Below are positions 23,591-31,133 of a DNA stretch of 41,296 nt, piece by piece. Source of the DNA: Chloroflexi bacterium UBA6077 (GTDB taxonomy: Bacteria > Chloroflexota > UBA6077); contig DIXP01000016.1 in NCBI GenBank assembly GCA_002436065.1, positions 1-41,296 on the forward strand, read 5' to 3'. How positions within the stretch are numbered: position 1 is the stretch's first letter; each line of letters opens with the position of its first letter. The notes under the pieces were generated by a model. It saw only the letters and a program-made list of their open reading frames with translations. It had not been told where the DNA came from and did no database searches. A program made the position numbers and the translations under genes.

Positions 23591-24331
23591 ATGAAGATTC
23601 CGCTTCATCTGGCGCTGGGGGCTGTCCTGATGGTGGCCGTGGCGGCGCTATTCGTGTCGTCTCCAGGCGTCGCTTCTGCTCAGGAGCCTGGTGTGCAGCC
23701 TCAGGAGTTCACTGTGCAGGCTTTCATGGAAGAGCTGAACACCCGTTCCGAGCCCAACACATCCGCTCCGATCGTCAGCACGATCTCTCGAGGGGACGTG
23801 GTGAAGATCATTGGGCAGGCTGCTGGTGAGGAAGTCCGGAGTGGCAATGCCGTCTGGTTTCGCACCAGCGATGGCAACTATGTCTACAGCGGAAGCGTGA
23901 GGCCCGCTGCGGCTGCGGCGGCCCAAGTCGACGGTATGTCCGGCCGTTGGATAGAGGTCGATCGAAGTGCCCAGGTTGCGAGGGCAATAGAGGATGGAAA
24001 CGTGGTGTACTCTGCCCCGATTACCGTGGGAACTCAAGCCTTCCCGACCCCCACGGGTAGCTACACCATACAGCGGCGGGTCGCCAACGAGACCATGGAC
24101 TCGGCCACCGTAGGGATACCCAGGGACTCCCCCGATGGCTACTACCTGACGGGGGTTCTGTATACCCAGTACTTCAACAATGGCTACTCGCTGCACTACA
24201 ACTACTGGTCGCCGCCTGAGGCGTTCGGCAACTATCCTGGTAGCCACGGTTGCGTTGGGCTGCAACTGGCCGACGCGGAGTTCTTCTGGAACTTTGCGGA
24301 CATCGGGACGCCGGTGATCATCAACCAGTAG
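23591..24331 (+). CDS. L,D-transpeptidase (YkuD) with SH3-like domain
   Basis: 246 aa from the ATG at 23591, with GAGAGG upstream; the open frame runs far upstream without coding character. A signal peptide covers residues 1-30 (cut after ASA). Residues 38-104 form a bacterial SH3-like domain (LNTRSEPNTSAPIVSTISRGDVVKIIG...VWFRTSDGNYVYSG). Residues 118-246 are the YkuD catalytic domain: WIEVDRSAQVARAIEDGNVVYSAPITVG, His202 in SLHYNYW, and SHGC (218-221) with catalytic Cys221. It probably makes 3-3 crosslinks or attaches proteins in the cell wall. It shares the SH3 theme with the first gene of the window and follows lgt on the same strand, 253 bases away. Confidence 0.9.
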   Translation: MKIPLHLALGAVLMVAVAALFVSSPGVASAQEPGVQPQEFTVQAFMEELNTRSEPNTSAPIVSTISRGDVVKIIGQAAGEEVRSGNAVWFRTSDGNYVYSGSVRPAAAAAAQVDGMSGRWIEVDRSAQVARAIEDGNVVYSAPITVGTQAFPTPTGSYTIQRRVANETMDSATVGIPRDSPDGYYLTGVLYTQYFNNGYSLHYNYWSPPEAFGNYPGSHGCVGLQLADAEFFWNFADIGTPVIINQ

Positions 24332-24348
24332 CGGTATTGAGCACAAGA

Positions 24349-24373
24349 TGGGGCCGGCATTTCTGCCGGCTCC
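24349..24373 (+). terminator. Hairpin after the L,D-transpeptidase gene
   Basis: GGGGCCGGCA (24350-24359) pairs with TGCCGGCTCC (24364-24373) around a TTTC loop; there is one G-U pair. It lies 18 bases after the stop codon. No T-run follows, so efficient termination is not certain. Confidence 0.45.
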
Positions 24374-24404
24374 ATACCTCGCTATCAACATTCGCCCCTG
24401 AGCC

Positions 24405-24845
24405 CTAACGCCCCGCCGACCTGTGGTAGTTCACGGGATGGCCCGCGAAGTGGCACTCGCCGCAGATCTGCCAGTACTTCTGCTCGTGGTAGCTGCATCG
24501 GTGGCAACTGTTGATACTGTACAGCTTCTGGAAGAGGGTCGCATCCATGCTGGTGCCTACCGAGTCGTCGCTCAGCAGCCTCTCCATCTCGGCTATGGCG
24601 ATGTCTGCGTACTCGGGCTCCAACTCATCTGGATAGAAGACCCTGAACTCCTGCTTCTTTTCCGGGTCGTGCATCACGACCACTCGGCGGCCTCTGTCCT
24701 CTTGGACGCGGATCACGTCAATGATGCCCTGCCCAACCGCTACCATCGCGAAGAGATAGAGAAACATCTCCCGCGTGGTGGACGGTACGTTGTCCAGTTG
24801 GTCGATCAGATGCTGGTATCGTCGGTTGAGAGTAGGGTTGGGCAT
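24405..24845 (-). CDS. Unknown protein with C-terminal Cys/His cluster
   Basis: 146 aa; AAGGA precedes the ATG. I do not recognise the family. The N-terminal third is helical with a mildly hydrophobic stretch (TREMFLYLFAMVAVGQGIIDVIRV). The middle is mixed and acidic. The C-terminus has C114xxC117 and C128xxC131 with His at 115, 120, 132 and 136 (CHRCSYHEQKYWQICGECHFAGH). Two CxxC pairs about ten residues apart suggest a zinc ribbon; CGECH also spells the CxxCH heme-c motif, but no signal peptide is present, so zinc or an Fe-S site is more likely. It lies 16 bases downstream of the MBL gene and is probably cotranscribed with it. Confidence 0.7.
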   Translation of the reverse strand: MPNPTLNRRYQHLIDQLDNVPSTTREMFLYLFAMVAVGQGIIDVIRVQEDRGRRVVVMHDPEKKQEFRVFYPDELEPEYADIAIAEMERLLSDDSVGTSMDATLFQKLYSINSCHRCSYHEQKYWQICGECHFAGHPVNYHRSAGR

Positions 24846-24861
24846 GGTTGCTTCCTTGGTG

Positions 24862-25500
24862 CTAGCGTCTATAGTCGAGCAATACCAGAGTCGTCTCTTC
24901 AGGGAGACTCCCTCTGTTGACCGTCAATTTCGGGAGAGGCTTTGGATCTGCCACCCCCATCTCTCTCAGGAATTTGCTGACCGGGTCGAGTTCGAGGGTG
25001 GTTACCTCTGTCTTGTAGTGCATGGGGATTACTATCCTGGGCTCGATCTGGCTGACCACCTCGGCTGCCTTGCTGGCATTGATGGTGTTGTTGCCACCTA
25101 CCGGGATCAGTAGCACGTCGGCCGAGTTCATTTGCTCGACCTGCTGAGGGATCAGGATGTGGCCCAGGTCGCCGAGGTGGCAGACGGTCAGGTCGTCTAT
25201 CTCCATCAGGTAGGCGGTATTGCGCTGTTGGGTGCCACCCTTGCCGTCATCTCGCCGAGTCAGAACGCCGGTGATGAAGGCGCCACTAATTTCATATTCG
25301 CCGGGGCCATCCACCACCTGTGGGTCTCCGCCCACACCGTAGATATTGCTGTGGTCGGGGGCGAGGTGGGAGGTGGTCACCACATCCGCGGTGACTTTGC
25401 CCAGGGTATAGCCAGAACCGCGGTCGAAGGGATCGGTGACGATGGTGATGTCCCTGCCCTTCAGCTGAAAGCAGCTATGTCCCAGCCAGACGATCTCCAC
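24862..25500 (-). CDS. Metallo-beta-lactamase fold hydrolase (UPF0173-like)
   Basis: 212 aa from the GTG at 25500, which has AGGAG seven bases upstream. The fold is seen in VEIVWLGHSCFQLKGRDITIVTDPF, TSHLAPDHSN (the family's SHxHxDH with one His replaced by Leu, so the metal site may be partial), VDGPGEYEISG, VCHLGDLGH and IPVGGNNTINASKAAEVVSQIEPRIVIPMHYKT. It belongs to the UPF0173/YtkL-like group of putative hydrolases. The substrate is unknown. It leads a probable two-gene unit with the downstream Cys/His protein. Confidence 0.85.
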   Translation of the reverse strand: MEIVWLGHSCFQLKGRDITIVTDPFDRGSGYTLGKVTADVVTTSHLAPDHSNIYGVGGDPQVVDGPGEYEISGAFITGVLTRRDDGKGGTQQRNTAYLMEIDDLTVCHLGDLGHILIPQQVEQMNSADVLLIPVGGNNTINASKAAEVVSQIEPRIVIPMHYKTEVTTLELDPVSKFLREMGVADPKPLPKLTVNRGSLPEETTLVLLDYRR

Positions 25501-25818
25501 ACTCAATCTCCTACCTCTAACGATTTGCCTCGGTCACACTCCACCCTACCCTTGACATAAGCCGGTACGAAGCGCCATTGCAGCCACTGCATGCCCCTGG
25601 TCACACAGCCCTGCGGCAGCAAACGAACAGCCCACAGCCGTTCGGTATCCGGGCAGAAAGAGGAAAGGGTGTGGGCGGAGGACACTCCGCATAGGCGTCG
25701 CCGGGATTCTAACTCCACTGTGCAGTGGTGTCAACCACAGCAAAGGGGTATTAACCACAGCGAAGGAAAGTGAAAGAGAGCGAGGGAGGGCTAGCAACAG
25801 AGGCGCCGGAGATCGGCT
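25501..25818. other. 318-bp gap with short repeats, no gene
   Basis: No frame here has both a ribosome binding site and protein-like composition. It holds a 6-bp hairpin (GCGGAG-gaca-CTCCGC, 25675-25690), a palindrome CCACTGTGCAGTGG (25715-25728), and two near-copies of a 16-mer with period 20 (TCAACCACAGCAAAGG at 25731, TTAACCACAGCGAAGG at 25751). These look like remains of dispersed intergenic repeats. Confidence 0.45.
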
Positions 25819-26214
25819 CTACTCGCCGCCTGGCCTGCTCGCCTGCTTCTCCATGAGGCTGGCTACCCTGGCCCTGAGGGCAGCTGGTCTCCAGGGCTTG
25901 GTGAGGTAGTCATCCGCTCCCAGCGCCATCGCGGCCCTGCGGTCGGTTTCCTGAGCCATCGCGGTCAGCATGGCCACGGGAACGTCACTTGTGGCTGGAT
26001 CAGCCTTGAGTTGGCGGCAGACCTCCAATCCCGAGATATCTGGCAACACCACATCCAGCAGAATGACGTCAGGATGCTGCTTTCTTGCCATGTCAAGGCC
26101 GCGCATACCCTCACTGGCTACCAGCACCTGCCATTCGTCGGCTTCCATCACAAGTCGAACCAACGTTTGTATGGCGGGCTCATCGTCTACCAACAACAGC
26201 TTCTTGCGCTGCAA
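25819..26214 (-). CDS. Stand-alone response regulator (receiver domain only)
   Basis: 131 aa from the TTG at 26214, with GGAGG seven bases upstream. It has the CheY-like receiver pattern: acidic pair Asp10/Asp11, phosphoacceptor Asp54 in DVILLDVVLPD, Thr84 in VAMLTAM and Lys106 in DDYLTKPW. No output domain follows. It has no histidine kinase next to it; the only one in the window, at 29919, lacks its own regulator, so they could form a pair. It may serve as a phosphorelay or protein-protein switch. Confidence 0.9.
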   Translation of the reverse strand: MQRKKLLLVDDEPAIQTLVRLVMEADEWQVLVASEGMRGLDMARKQHPDVILLDVVLPDISGLEVCRQLKADPATSDVPVAMLTAMAQETDRRAAMALGADDYLTKPWRPAALRARVASLMEKQASRPGGE

Positions 26215-26389
26215 AGCGGCACCTCCATTCAGGGCTCGGGTGGTTTGAGTAGTGCACAGGCGTCGAGGAATGAGGGGACTTGGGCAGTATAGAAGGTGAG
26301 TCGGGCTTCTGCAACCACAAGCCTGCCATCGAATGCAGAGTGTTACCGACCTGGAACAATAATGCTAATGCTGTTGAGCTTCCTCCTCC

Positions 26390-28138
26390 CTACGGCGCGG
26401 TGGTCCACCGGCTTACTGTGAGATCCCCGACCCTTTTGGCTACCGTGAGCTGTCCTTGGCTTGCGAGCAACTGCTCCAGCTTTCTGCCGTGGATGTCCTC
26501 CACATGCCAAACCCCGAAGACCTCTCGATACCTCCCCGACAGTTGGTCCACCTGCGGCGTTGGCCGGGCCACCTTTGTTGCGGTGGCGTCCAGTCCCCCC
26601 CCGCTGGAAGCCGTCCTCGGATCCAGCGGGGGTGAGAGCAGCACCAGGGTCGTGTACTCGTGGAGGAACGGGTACATCTCACGGTAGAGCCACTGATCGC
26701 TGAATACCACCACGGCCTCTTCCCCCGCGTTGGCCCGCAAGTAGTCTATGGTCTGGGCATCAGGGTGCTTGTCCAGGGAAGTGCGAGTCCACTCCTGCCC
26801 TGCCGACGGTAGGGCATTGGCTGCCCATAAGGCGAAGGCGACCACGGCGACAACGGCAGCCGCCTGCCTCGCGCGCTCCATGCTGGGCATCAGGCCAAGA
26901 ATCGTGGCGTATTCCCAGGATATGAGCAGCAGTATGGCCGCTCGCATGAACACCAGGTTGGCCAGGATCCAGCGCTGACCCTCGAACAGTACGATGTAGG
27001 CGGGGTACTCCAGCAGGTTTATGGCCGTCAGGGTAGCCAGGTAAGCCACGGCCCGGAGGGGTGGCAGCAGCAGCAGCGCGAAGGGCACGGCGTAGATCAG
27101 GAATTGGGGGCTGTACCCTTTGGAGTACAGCAGAAAGAGGTTGACCGTGAGCCCAGTGAACGCTACCGCCATTCGTCCGTGACGAGCATCGAAGCGACGC
27201 GTCCACAGTAGCAGGTACAGCAGGGCGAAGACCACGGTAATGGCTGGCCACGGCAGATGGGTAGGGTATGCCAGGAATGTTGCGGTGGTGGGATCCGTCC
27301 TATCTTGAATTGGCGCTACCTGTCCGTACCCGTAGTAGCCCTCCATGATCGCCCAGGGGGTCTCCCAGGGAGATCTGGAGACCATTGACCGGAAAGAAGC
27401 CAGGAGAAACTGAGGCGCGGACCACAGGAAGGGCGTGGCCACTACCAGCGAGGCCAGCACGCTCAGGGTCATCAGCCCAAGCCGCCTTCGGTTGTCCCGC
27501 TCCGCCTTCAGCAGCGCTGGAAGGGTGAGAAGCGGGAAGATCTTGACCATGAAGCCCAGTCCGGCCACAATTGCCGCCCTGCCAAGGCTACCCGTCGTCA
27601 GCCAATACAGGGAGAGCAATAGAAAGAACAGAGGCACGGTGTCGGACCAAGCTAGCCAGACGTGGAGGGGCGCAAACAACAGGGCGTAGCTCCAGGCAGT
27701 GCGGAGCCCTTGGGACGGGCCGTGGAGCCTCCGTCCCAGCCCGTACATCAGCAGCAGGTTTCCCACATCGAAAGCCAGTAAGAGAGTGCCCATTGCCAAC
27801 CGGAACCAGAAGATCGGACTCCCGTTCAGGGTGGGCAGTGCGGCGATTAGCTTGTAGGCAGCCACCGCTAACCAGGGGATGACCGGTGGGTACTCCGTCC
27901 AGTAATGGAGCATCGGATACAGCCCCTCGTCGGCCAGTCTCCCGAACTCCAGATAGAAGTCGTAATCGGACATGTCCAGGAGGTAGCCCTGCGGACGGGA
28001 GACAACCAGGAGCGAGAGCCTGGTCGACGTGAAGAGGGCCAGCAATAGCAGCAACTCCTGCCGAGAGCGTGCAAAGGCCCGTGCCCTGGACCAGAGGTCG
28101 GCCAATCGGGTGAGCGACCTCTTCGACTCGTGCAGCAA
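26390..28138 (-). CDS. GT87/GT39-like polytopic membrane glycosyltransferase
   Basis: About 582 aa from a possible TTG at 28138; the open frame reaches 28267, and the true start is not settled because upstream codons are not protein-like and no strong ribosome site is seen. At least eleven hydrophobic segments are present. An early acidic luminal loop (DMSDYDFYLEFGRLADEGLYPMLHYWTEYPP) and the later YPTHLPWP fit the GT-C class (DUF2029/GT87), which uses polyprenyl-phosphate sugars outside the membrane. The last 150 residues form a soluble domain (VVVFSDQWLYREMYPFL...VWHVEDIHGRKLEQLL). It may decorate proteins or cell-wall glycans. Transcription is away from thyX. Confidence 0.7.
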   Translation of the reverse strand: MLHESKRSLTRLADLWSRARAFARSRQELLLLLALFTSTRLSLLVVSRPQGYLLDMSDYDFYLEFGRLADEGLYPMLHYWTEYPPVIPWLAVAAYKLIAALPTLNGSPIFWFRLAMGTLLLAFDVGNLLLMYGLGRRLHGPSQGLRTAWSYALLFAPLHVWLAWSDTVPLFFLLLSLYWLTTGSLGRAAIVAGLGFMVKIFPLLTLPALLKAERDNRRRLGLMTLSVLASLVVATPFLWSAPQFLLASFRSMVSRSPWETPWAIMEGYYGYGQVAPIQDRTDPTTATFLAYPTHLPWPAITVVFALLYLLLWTRRFDARHGRMAVAFTGLTVNLFLLYSKGYSPQFLIYAVPFALLLLPPLRAVAYLATLTAINLLEYPAYIVLFEGQRWILANLVFMRAAILLLISWEYATILGLMPSMERARQAAAVVAVVAFALWAANALPSAGQEWTRTSLDKHPDAQTIDYLRANAGEEAVVVFSDQWLYREMYPFLHEYTTLVLLSPPLDPRTASSGGGLDATATKVARPTPQVDQLSGRYREVFGVWHVEDIHGRKLEQLLASQGQLTVAKRVGDLTVSRWTTAP

Positions 28139-28247
28139 TACGCACTTCCCTTTCTGCGGATTGCTGAGGGAAAGCAAGTCGTGTGCCCATACCACATCTG
28201 ATTGCTGTACAATCCCGACCACGCGAGCATGAGTCCAGCAGGGGGCC

Positions 28248-28284
28248 AGGGCTGTCTGAGCGAGCACATCGCTCAGACAGCCCT
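28248..28284. promoter_or_regulatory. Perfect 15-bp inverted repeat in the thyX / GT87 gap
   Basis: AGGGCTGTCTGAGCG (28248-28262) and CGCTCAGACAGCCCT (28270-28284) are perfect reverse complements around a seven-base loop. It lies 57 bases before the thyX start and near the 5' side of the divergent glycosyltransferase gene. No T-run follows on either strand, so it is more likely an operator or leader structure than a terminator. Confidence 0.5.
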
Positions 28285-28340
28285 ATGGAGGAACTCGGAG
28301 TAAGGATCCACGGGGAAGGAAAGGGCGTGTGGAGGCGACT

Positions 28341-29126
28341 ATGAGGGTGATCAGAGAGCCGGAGATATACCTGGTGGGGAAACAGGTGGTTTCTCCGGAG
28401 GAAGTCCAGAGATTCCTGGACGAGAACGAGACCACATGGAGCAGCGAGGCCGAGAGTGGCGCGGAGCTGCTCGCCGAGATGGCCGGGCGGATCTGCTACA
28501 TGTCCTTCGGTGCCAGACAGGGCCGGAAATCGATCGCGGACTACATGGACAACATCATCGAGTCCGGCCACGGCAGCGTGCTGGAACACGCGGTGTGGAA
28601 CTTCATCATCACCGGCGTCTCTCGATCGTTTACCCACGAGCTGATCCGCCATCGCGCCGGTTGGGGCTATTCGCAGCTGTCTCAGCGATACGTGGACGAA
28701 TCCACCGCGGATTTTGTGGAACCGGACATCATAGCTACCGATCCTCAGGCCCATCAGCTGTGGATGGAGGCTGTCGAGACCAGCCACAGGGCCTACTGCC
28801 ACTTGGTGGATCGTCTCTCGGAGTTGGTGGAAGGGAGCCATCCGCATCTCAGTCGCACCCTCAAGAGGAAGATGGCTAGGCAGGCAGCCCGAAGCGTCCT
28901 CCCCAATGCCACGGAGACCAAGCTCTTCGTGACCGTTAATGGCCGGGCCCTGCGGCACTTCATCGAGCTGCGGGGAAGCGCCGCTGCCGAGCCGGAGATC
29001 CGCAAGGTGGCCATCAAGCTGCTGCGGATTATGAAGGGGGAGGCGCCCCATGTCTTCGCGGATTTCGTGTTGGTGATCCTTGAGGACGGCTCCCTCGGGG
29101 TGCAGACAGAGCACCACAAGGTCTAG
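28341..29126 (+). CDS. thyX: FAD-dependent thymidylate synthase
   Basis: 261 aa from the ATG at 28341, with GGAGG upstream; an in-frame start at 28329 is weaker. ThyX makes dTMP from dUMP using methylenetetrahydrofolate, FAD and NADPH. The signature RHRAGWGYSQLSQRY (103-117) is present; here eight residues, not the usual seven, stand between RHR and the Ser. ESGHGSVLEHAVWNFIITGVSRSFTHELIRHR and the later NATETKLFVTVNGRALRHFIELRGS are typical. No thyA is in the window. A perfect hairpin repeat follows the stop codon. The next genes (MoaD-like, zinc ribbon, histidine kinase) follow on the same strand. Confidence 0.9.
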   Translation: MRVIREPEIYLVGKQVVSPEEVQRFLDENETTWSSEAESGAELLAEMAGRICYMSFGARQGRKSIADYMDNIIESGHGSVLEHAVWNFIITGVSRSFTHELIRHRAGWGYSQLSQRYVDESTADFVEPDIIATDPQAHQLWMEAVETSHRAYCHLVDRLSELVEGSHPHLSRTLKRKMARQAARSVLPNATETKLFVTVNGRALRHFIELRGSAAAEPEIRKVAIKLLRIMKGEAPHVFADFVLVILEDGSLGVQTEHHKV

Positions 29127-29127
29127 G

Positions 29128-29162
29128 ACGCGGAGACGCGGAGAAGAGGCACTCTCCGCGTC
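29128..29162 (+). terminator. GACGCGGAGA hairpin after thyX
   Basis: GACGCGGA is repeated twice from 29128, and GACGCGGAGA (29135-29144) pairs perfectly with TCTCCGCGTC (29153-29162). No T-run follows. A related sequence (GGACGCGGAGCTGCGGGGAGAGGG) lies at about 41174-41198 after the last gene, so this may be a dispersed repeat used as a transcript end. Confidence 0.45.
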
Positions 29163-29260
29163 CCCGCTTCCGCATCGCGGCCATAGGCTAATGGCCCGCA
29201 TCTTGCTCGGCCTGTTCGCCGCTCGTTTGGCAAAAGGTCCATACGACTGGAGGTGATGCT

Positions 29261-29482
29261 GTGCGGGTCCAGGTGACGTTGCGAGGCGCACTTGCGGGCG
29301 ATGGCCTGCCCCAACGACGGATGGACGTCCTGCTCCCGTGGGGGGCGACGGTGGAGCACCTGATGGGCCACCTGTCGATATCCTCGGAGGATGTGCAGAT
29401 GGCGCTGATCAACGGTAGCCCTGCAAGACGAACGACAGCTCTGAATAGCGGTGATCGAGTCGTCCTCGCCGGGCCACACTAG
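29261..29482 (+). CDS. MoaD/ThiS-like beta-grasp protein lacking the C-terminal Gly-Gly
   Basis: 73 aa from the GTG at 29261, with GGAGG seven bases upstream. The pattern VQVTLRGAL...VLLPWGATVEHLMGHLSISSEDVQMALINGSPARRTTALNSGDRVVLAGPH fits the ubiquitin-like beta-grasp proteins of the MoaD/ThiS group: a hydrophobic strand, a helix, then a short loop ..ING.....T.L..GD.V.L. Sulfur carriers of this group end in Gly-Gly, which is the site of activation; this one ends in AGPH, so it is probably not a classical sulfur carrier. It lies 134 bases downstream of thyX. Confidence 0.65.
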   Translation: MRVQVTLRGALAGDGLPQRRMDVLLPWGATVEHLMGHLSISSEDVQMALINGSPARRTTALNSGDRVVLAGPH

Positions 29483-29646
29483 CTCCCACGTAGCAGGCTA
29501 CCGGTCCCGCGGCCACACGATGTCGGTGTAGGGTCCGCAAGCCCTTGCATCTTCCGGCCCAGTGCGCCATCATGTTCCCACGACAGGGTGGTGCATCCAG
29601 CGAATGCACGTCGCGGGGCCACCTCGTTCCATGGAAGGATGCTTGC

Positions 29647-29889
29647 GTGATCTGTCCCAAGTGCCTCACCATAGAGACCGAAGGCAGCTTGCGTTGTAGG
29701 AAGTGCGGAGCACAGCTCTACACAGGGCTGTTCCAGAAACCGGTTGAGACACAGCCACTGAATAATGGGTCAGGCGGGTCGAACAGGGAATCCACTGGAA
29801 AGCCAAACCCGATTGCCTTAGTGGTGTTCGTGGTCGCGGTGCTGCTGCTAGTACTGGGCATGGCGTTCCTCGAACTCCGTCTTCAGTAG
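29647..29889 (+). CDS. Zinc-ribbon protein with one membrane segment
   Basis: 80 aa from the GTG at 29647, with AAGGA seven bases upstream; an open frame from 29545 exists but lacks support. Two CxxC pairs (CPKC and CRKC, spaced by about 13 residues) form a short zinc ribbon at the N-terminus. A polar linker (KPVETQPLNNGSGGSNRESTGKPNP) leads to a hydrophobic segment near the C-terminus (IALVVFVVAVLLLVLGMAFLEL). It is likely an inner-membrane protein with the ribbon in the cytoplasm. The role is unknown. It ends 29 bases before the histidine kinase gene and is probably in one transcript with it. Confidence 0.7.
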   Translation: MICPKCLTIETEGSLRCRKCGAQLYTGLFQKPVETQPLNNGSGGSNRESTGKPNPIALVVFVVAVLLLVLGMAFLELRLQ

Positions 29890-29918
29890 GAACCTGGATC
29901 GCGGATGGGGGCCTGACT

Positions 29919-31073
29919 ATGGCAGATCCTGGCAGCCATTATGAGGAGTCTCTCCGGGGCTACCAGAGGGAGATGGCGGAGCAGAGGCGCCAACTGGCAG
30001 AGTACAGGCAGAAGGTTGCTGAGTCCGATGCCATTGTCAACTCCGTGGCATCGTCCCTCTCGGTCTACGACGCCAACGGCTACATCATCTACCAGAACGC
30101 TGCCGCTCGGCAGATCCTGGGCTACTCTGATCAGGATCGGCGATCCTCGCTCGCGGACCGGATCCAGGGAGTATTGCGGGCAGAGACGGCCGACGGCAGT
30201 CCACTTCGACCCGAGGAAGCCCCCGGAGCCCGTGCCCTTCGAGGGGAGACGGTCCGCGAGCAGGTAATGCTGGTTCATCGCCCGGGGCGGAGGGTTTGGT
30301 TGTCGGTATGCGCGGCGCCAATTCGCGACGAGGTGGGCAACACAACGGGCGCGGTGGTCACCTCGGCCGACATCACCCGCCTTCGTGAGGCCGAGGAGAT
30401 GCGCGAGGATTTCCTGCGCGGGATCTCGCACGATCTCCGAACCCCGCTAACGGTTATCCAAGGGCAGGCTCAGCTGCTGCTGCGAGCCCTCGACAGAGCC
30501 GGTATTGCGGGGCGCGTCCGGCGCAGCGCCGAAGCGATAATTGCCGCTTCCAAGCGGATGAACATGACAATTGGGGATTTGGTGGACTCAACCCGCCGTG
30601 ACCCGCGGCAGTTTGCCCTGGATAAGGAGCCGATCGACCTCGCGCCTTTCTTGATGCAGCTGTTGGAGGGGAGTTGCACTGCTCTGGAGGTTGGCCGGGT
30701 GAGGCTGTCCATCGCCCCGAGTTTGCCGCCGGTGCTTGCCGATCCGGTCAGGCTTGAGCGCATCTTCACCAGCCTGTTCGCCAACGCCCTGAAGTACTCA
30801 CCGAAGGACAGGGAGGTGTTGGTGGCAGGTGAGGCTGCGCCCGACGGTGAGGTGGCCATCTCCGTCACGGACCAAGGGCCTGGGATCGCCATGGATGAGC
30901 TGCCACACGTCTTCGAGCGGTTCTATCGAGTCGGGGAGGCCCGAAAGGCGGACGGGCTCGGCCTGGGCCTCTACATCAGCAGGATGCTGGTGGAGGCCCA
31001 CGGCGGGAAGATCTGGGTGGAGAGCGAGCCAGGCCGTGGCACCACCTTCCACGTCACCCTGCCCACCGCCTAG
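29919..31073 (+). CDS. PAS-domain sensor histidine kinase (soluble, orphan)
   Basis: 384 aa. A coiled-coil lead (8-38) precedes a PAS domain (about 38-155; SVASSLSVYDANGYIIYQNAAARQILGYS...VVTSADITRLREAEE). The HisKA domain has the phosphorylated His171 in GISHDLRTPLTVI. The HATPase domain follows, with an N-box (TSLFANALKYSPKD), VTDQGPGIAMDELPHVFERFY and GLGLGLYISRMLVEAHGG, ending GTTFHVTLP. No membrane segment is seen, so it senses an internal signal. No response regulator is adjacent; the receiver at 25819 is the only one in the window. Its start (ATG) is only weakly supported by GGGGG. Confidence 0.85.
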   Translation: MADPGSHYEESLRGYQREMAEQRRQLAEYRQKVAESDAIVNSVASSLSVYDANGYIIYQNAAARQILGYSDQDRRSSLADRIQGVLRAETADGSPLRPEEAPGARALRGETVREQVMLVHRPGRRVWLSVCAAPIRDEVGNTTGAVVTSADITRLREAEEMREDFLRGISHDLRTPLTVIQGQAQLLLRALDRAGIAGRVRRSAEAIIAASKRMNMTIGDLVDSTRRDPRQFALDKEPIDLAPFLMQLLEGSCTALEVGRVRLSIAPSLPPVLADPVRLERIFTSLFANALKYSPKDREVLVAGEAAPDGEVAISVTDQGPGIAMDELPHVFERFYRVGEARKADGLGLGLYISRMLVEAHGGKIWVESEPGRGTTFHVTLPTA

Positions 31074-31133
31074 CGCGACAGGCGGCGACGCCACTTTGCC
31101 GGGAGCGCGACCGCTGGCCCGCACGGTTCCGTT

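Noticed and set aside
24405..24845. A heme-c cytochrome reading of the unknown protein because of CGECH
   Set aside because: There is no signal peptide or other sign of export, and a second CxxC pair favours zinc binding.
25552..25557. TTGACA as a -35 box in the MBL / response regulator gap
   Set aside because: The base positions 16-18 downstream hold CCATTG, not a -10, and no plus-strand gene follows.
28208..28213. TACAAT as a -10 box for thyX
   Set aside because: No -35 box stands at 15-19 bases, and the extended TG-n motif is displaced by one base. Not reported as a promoter.
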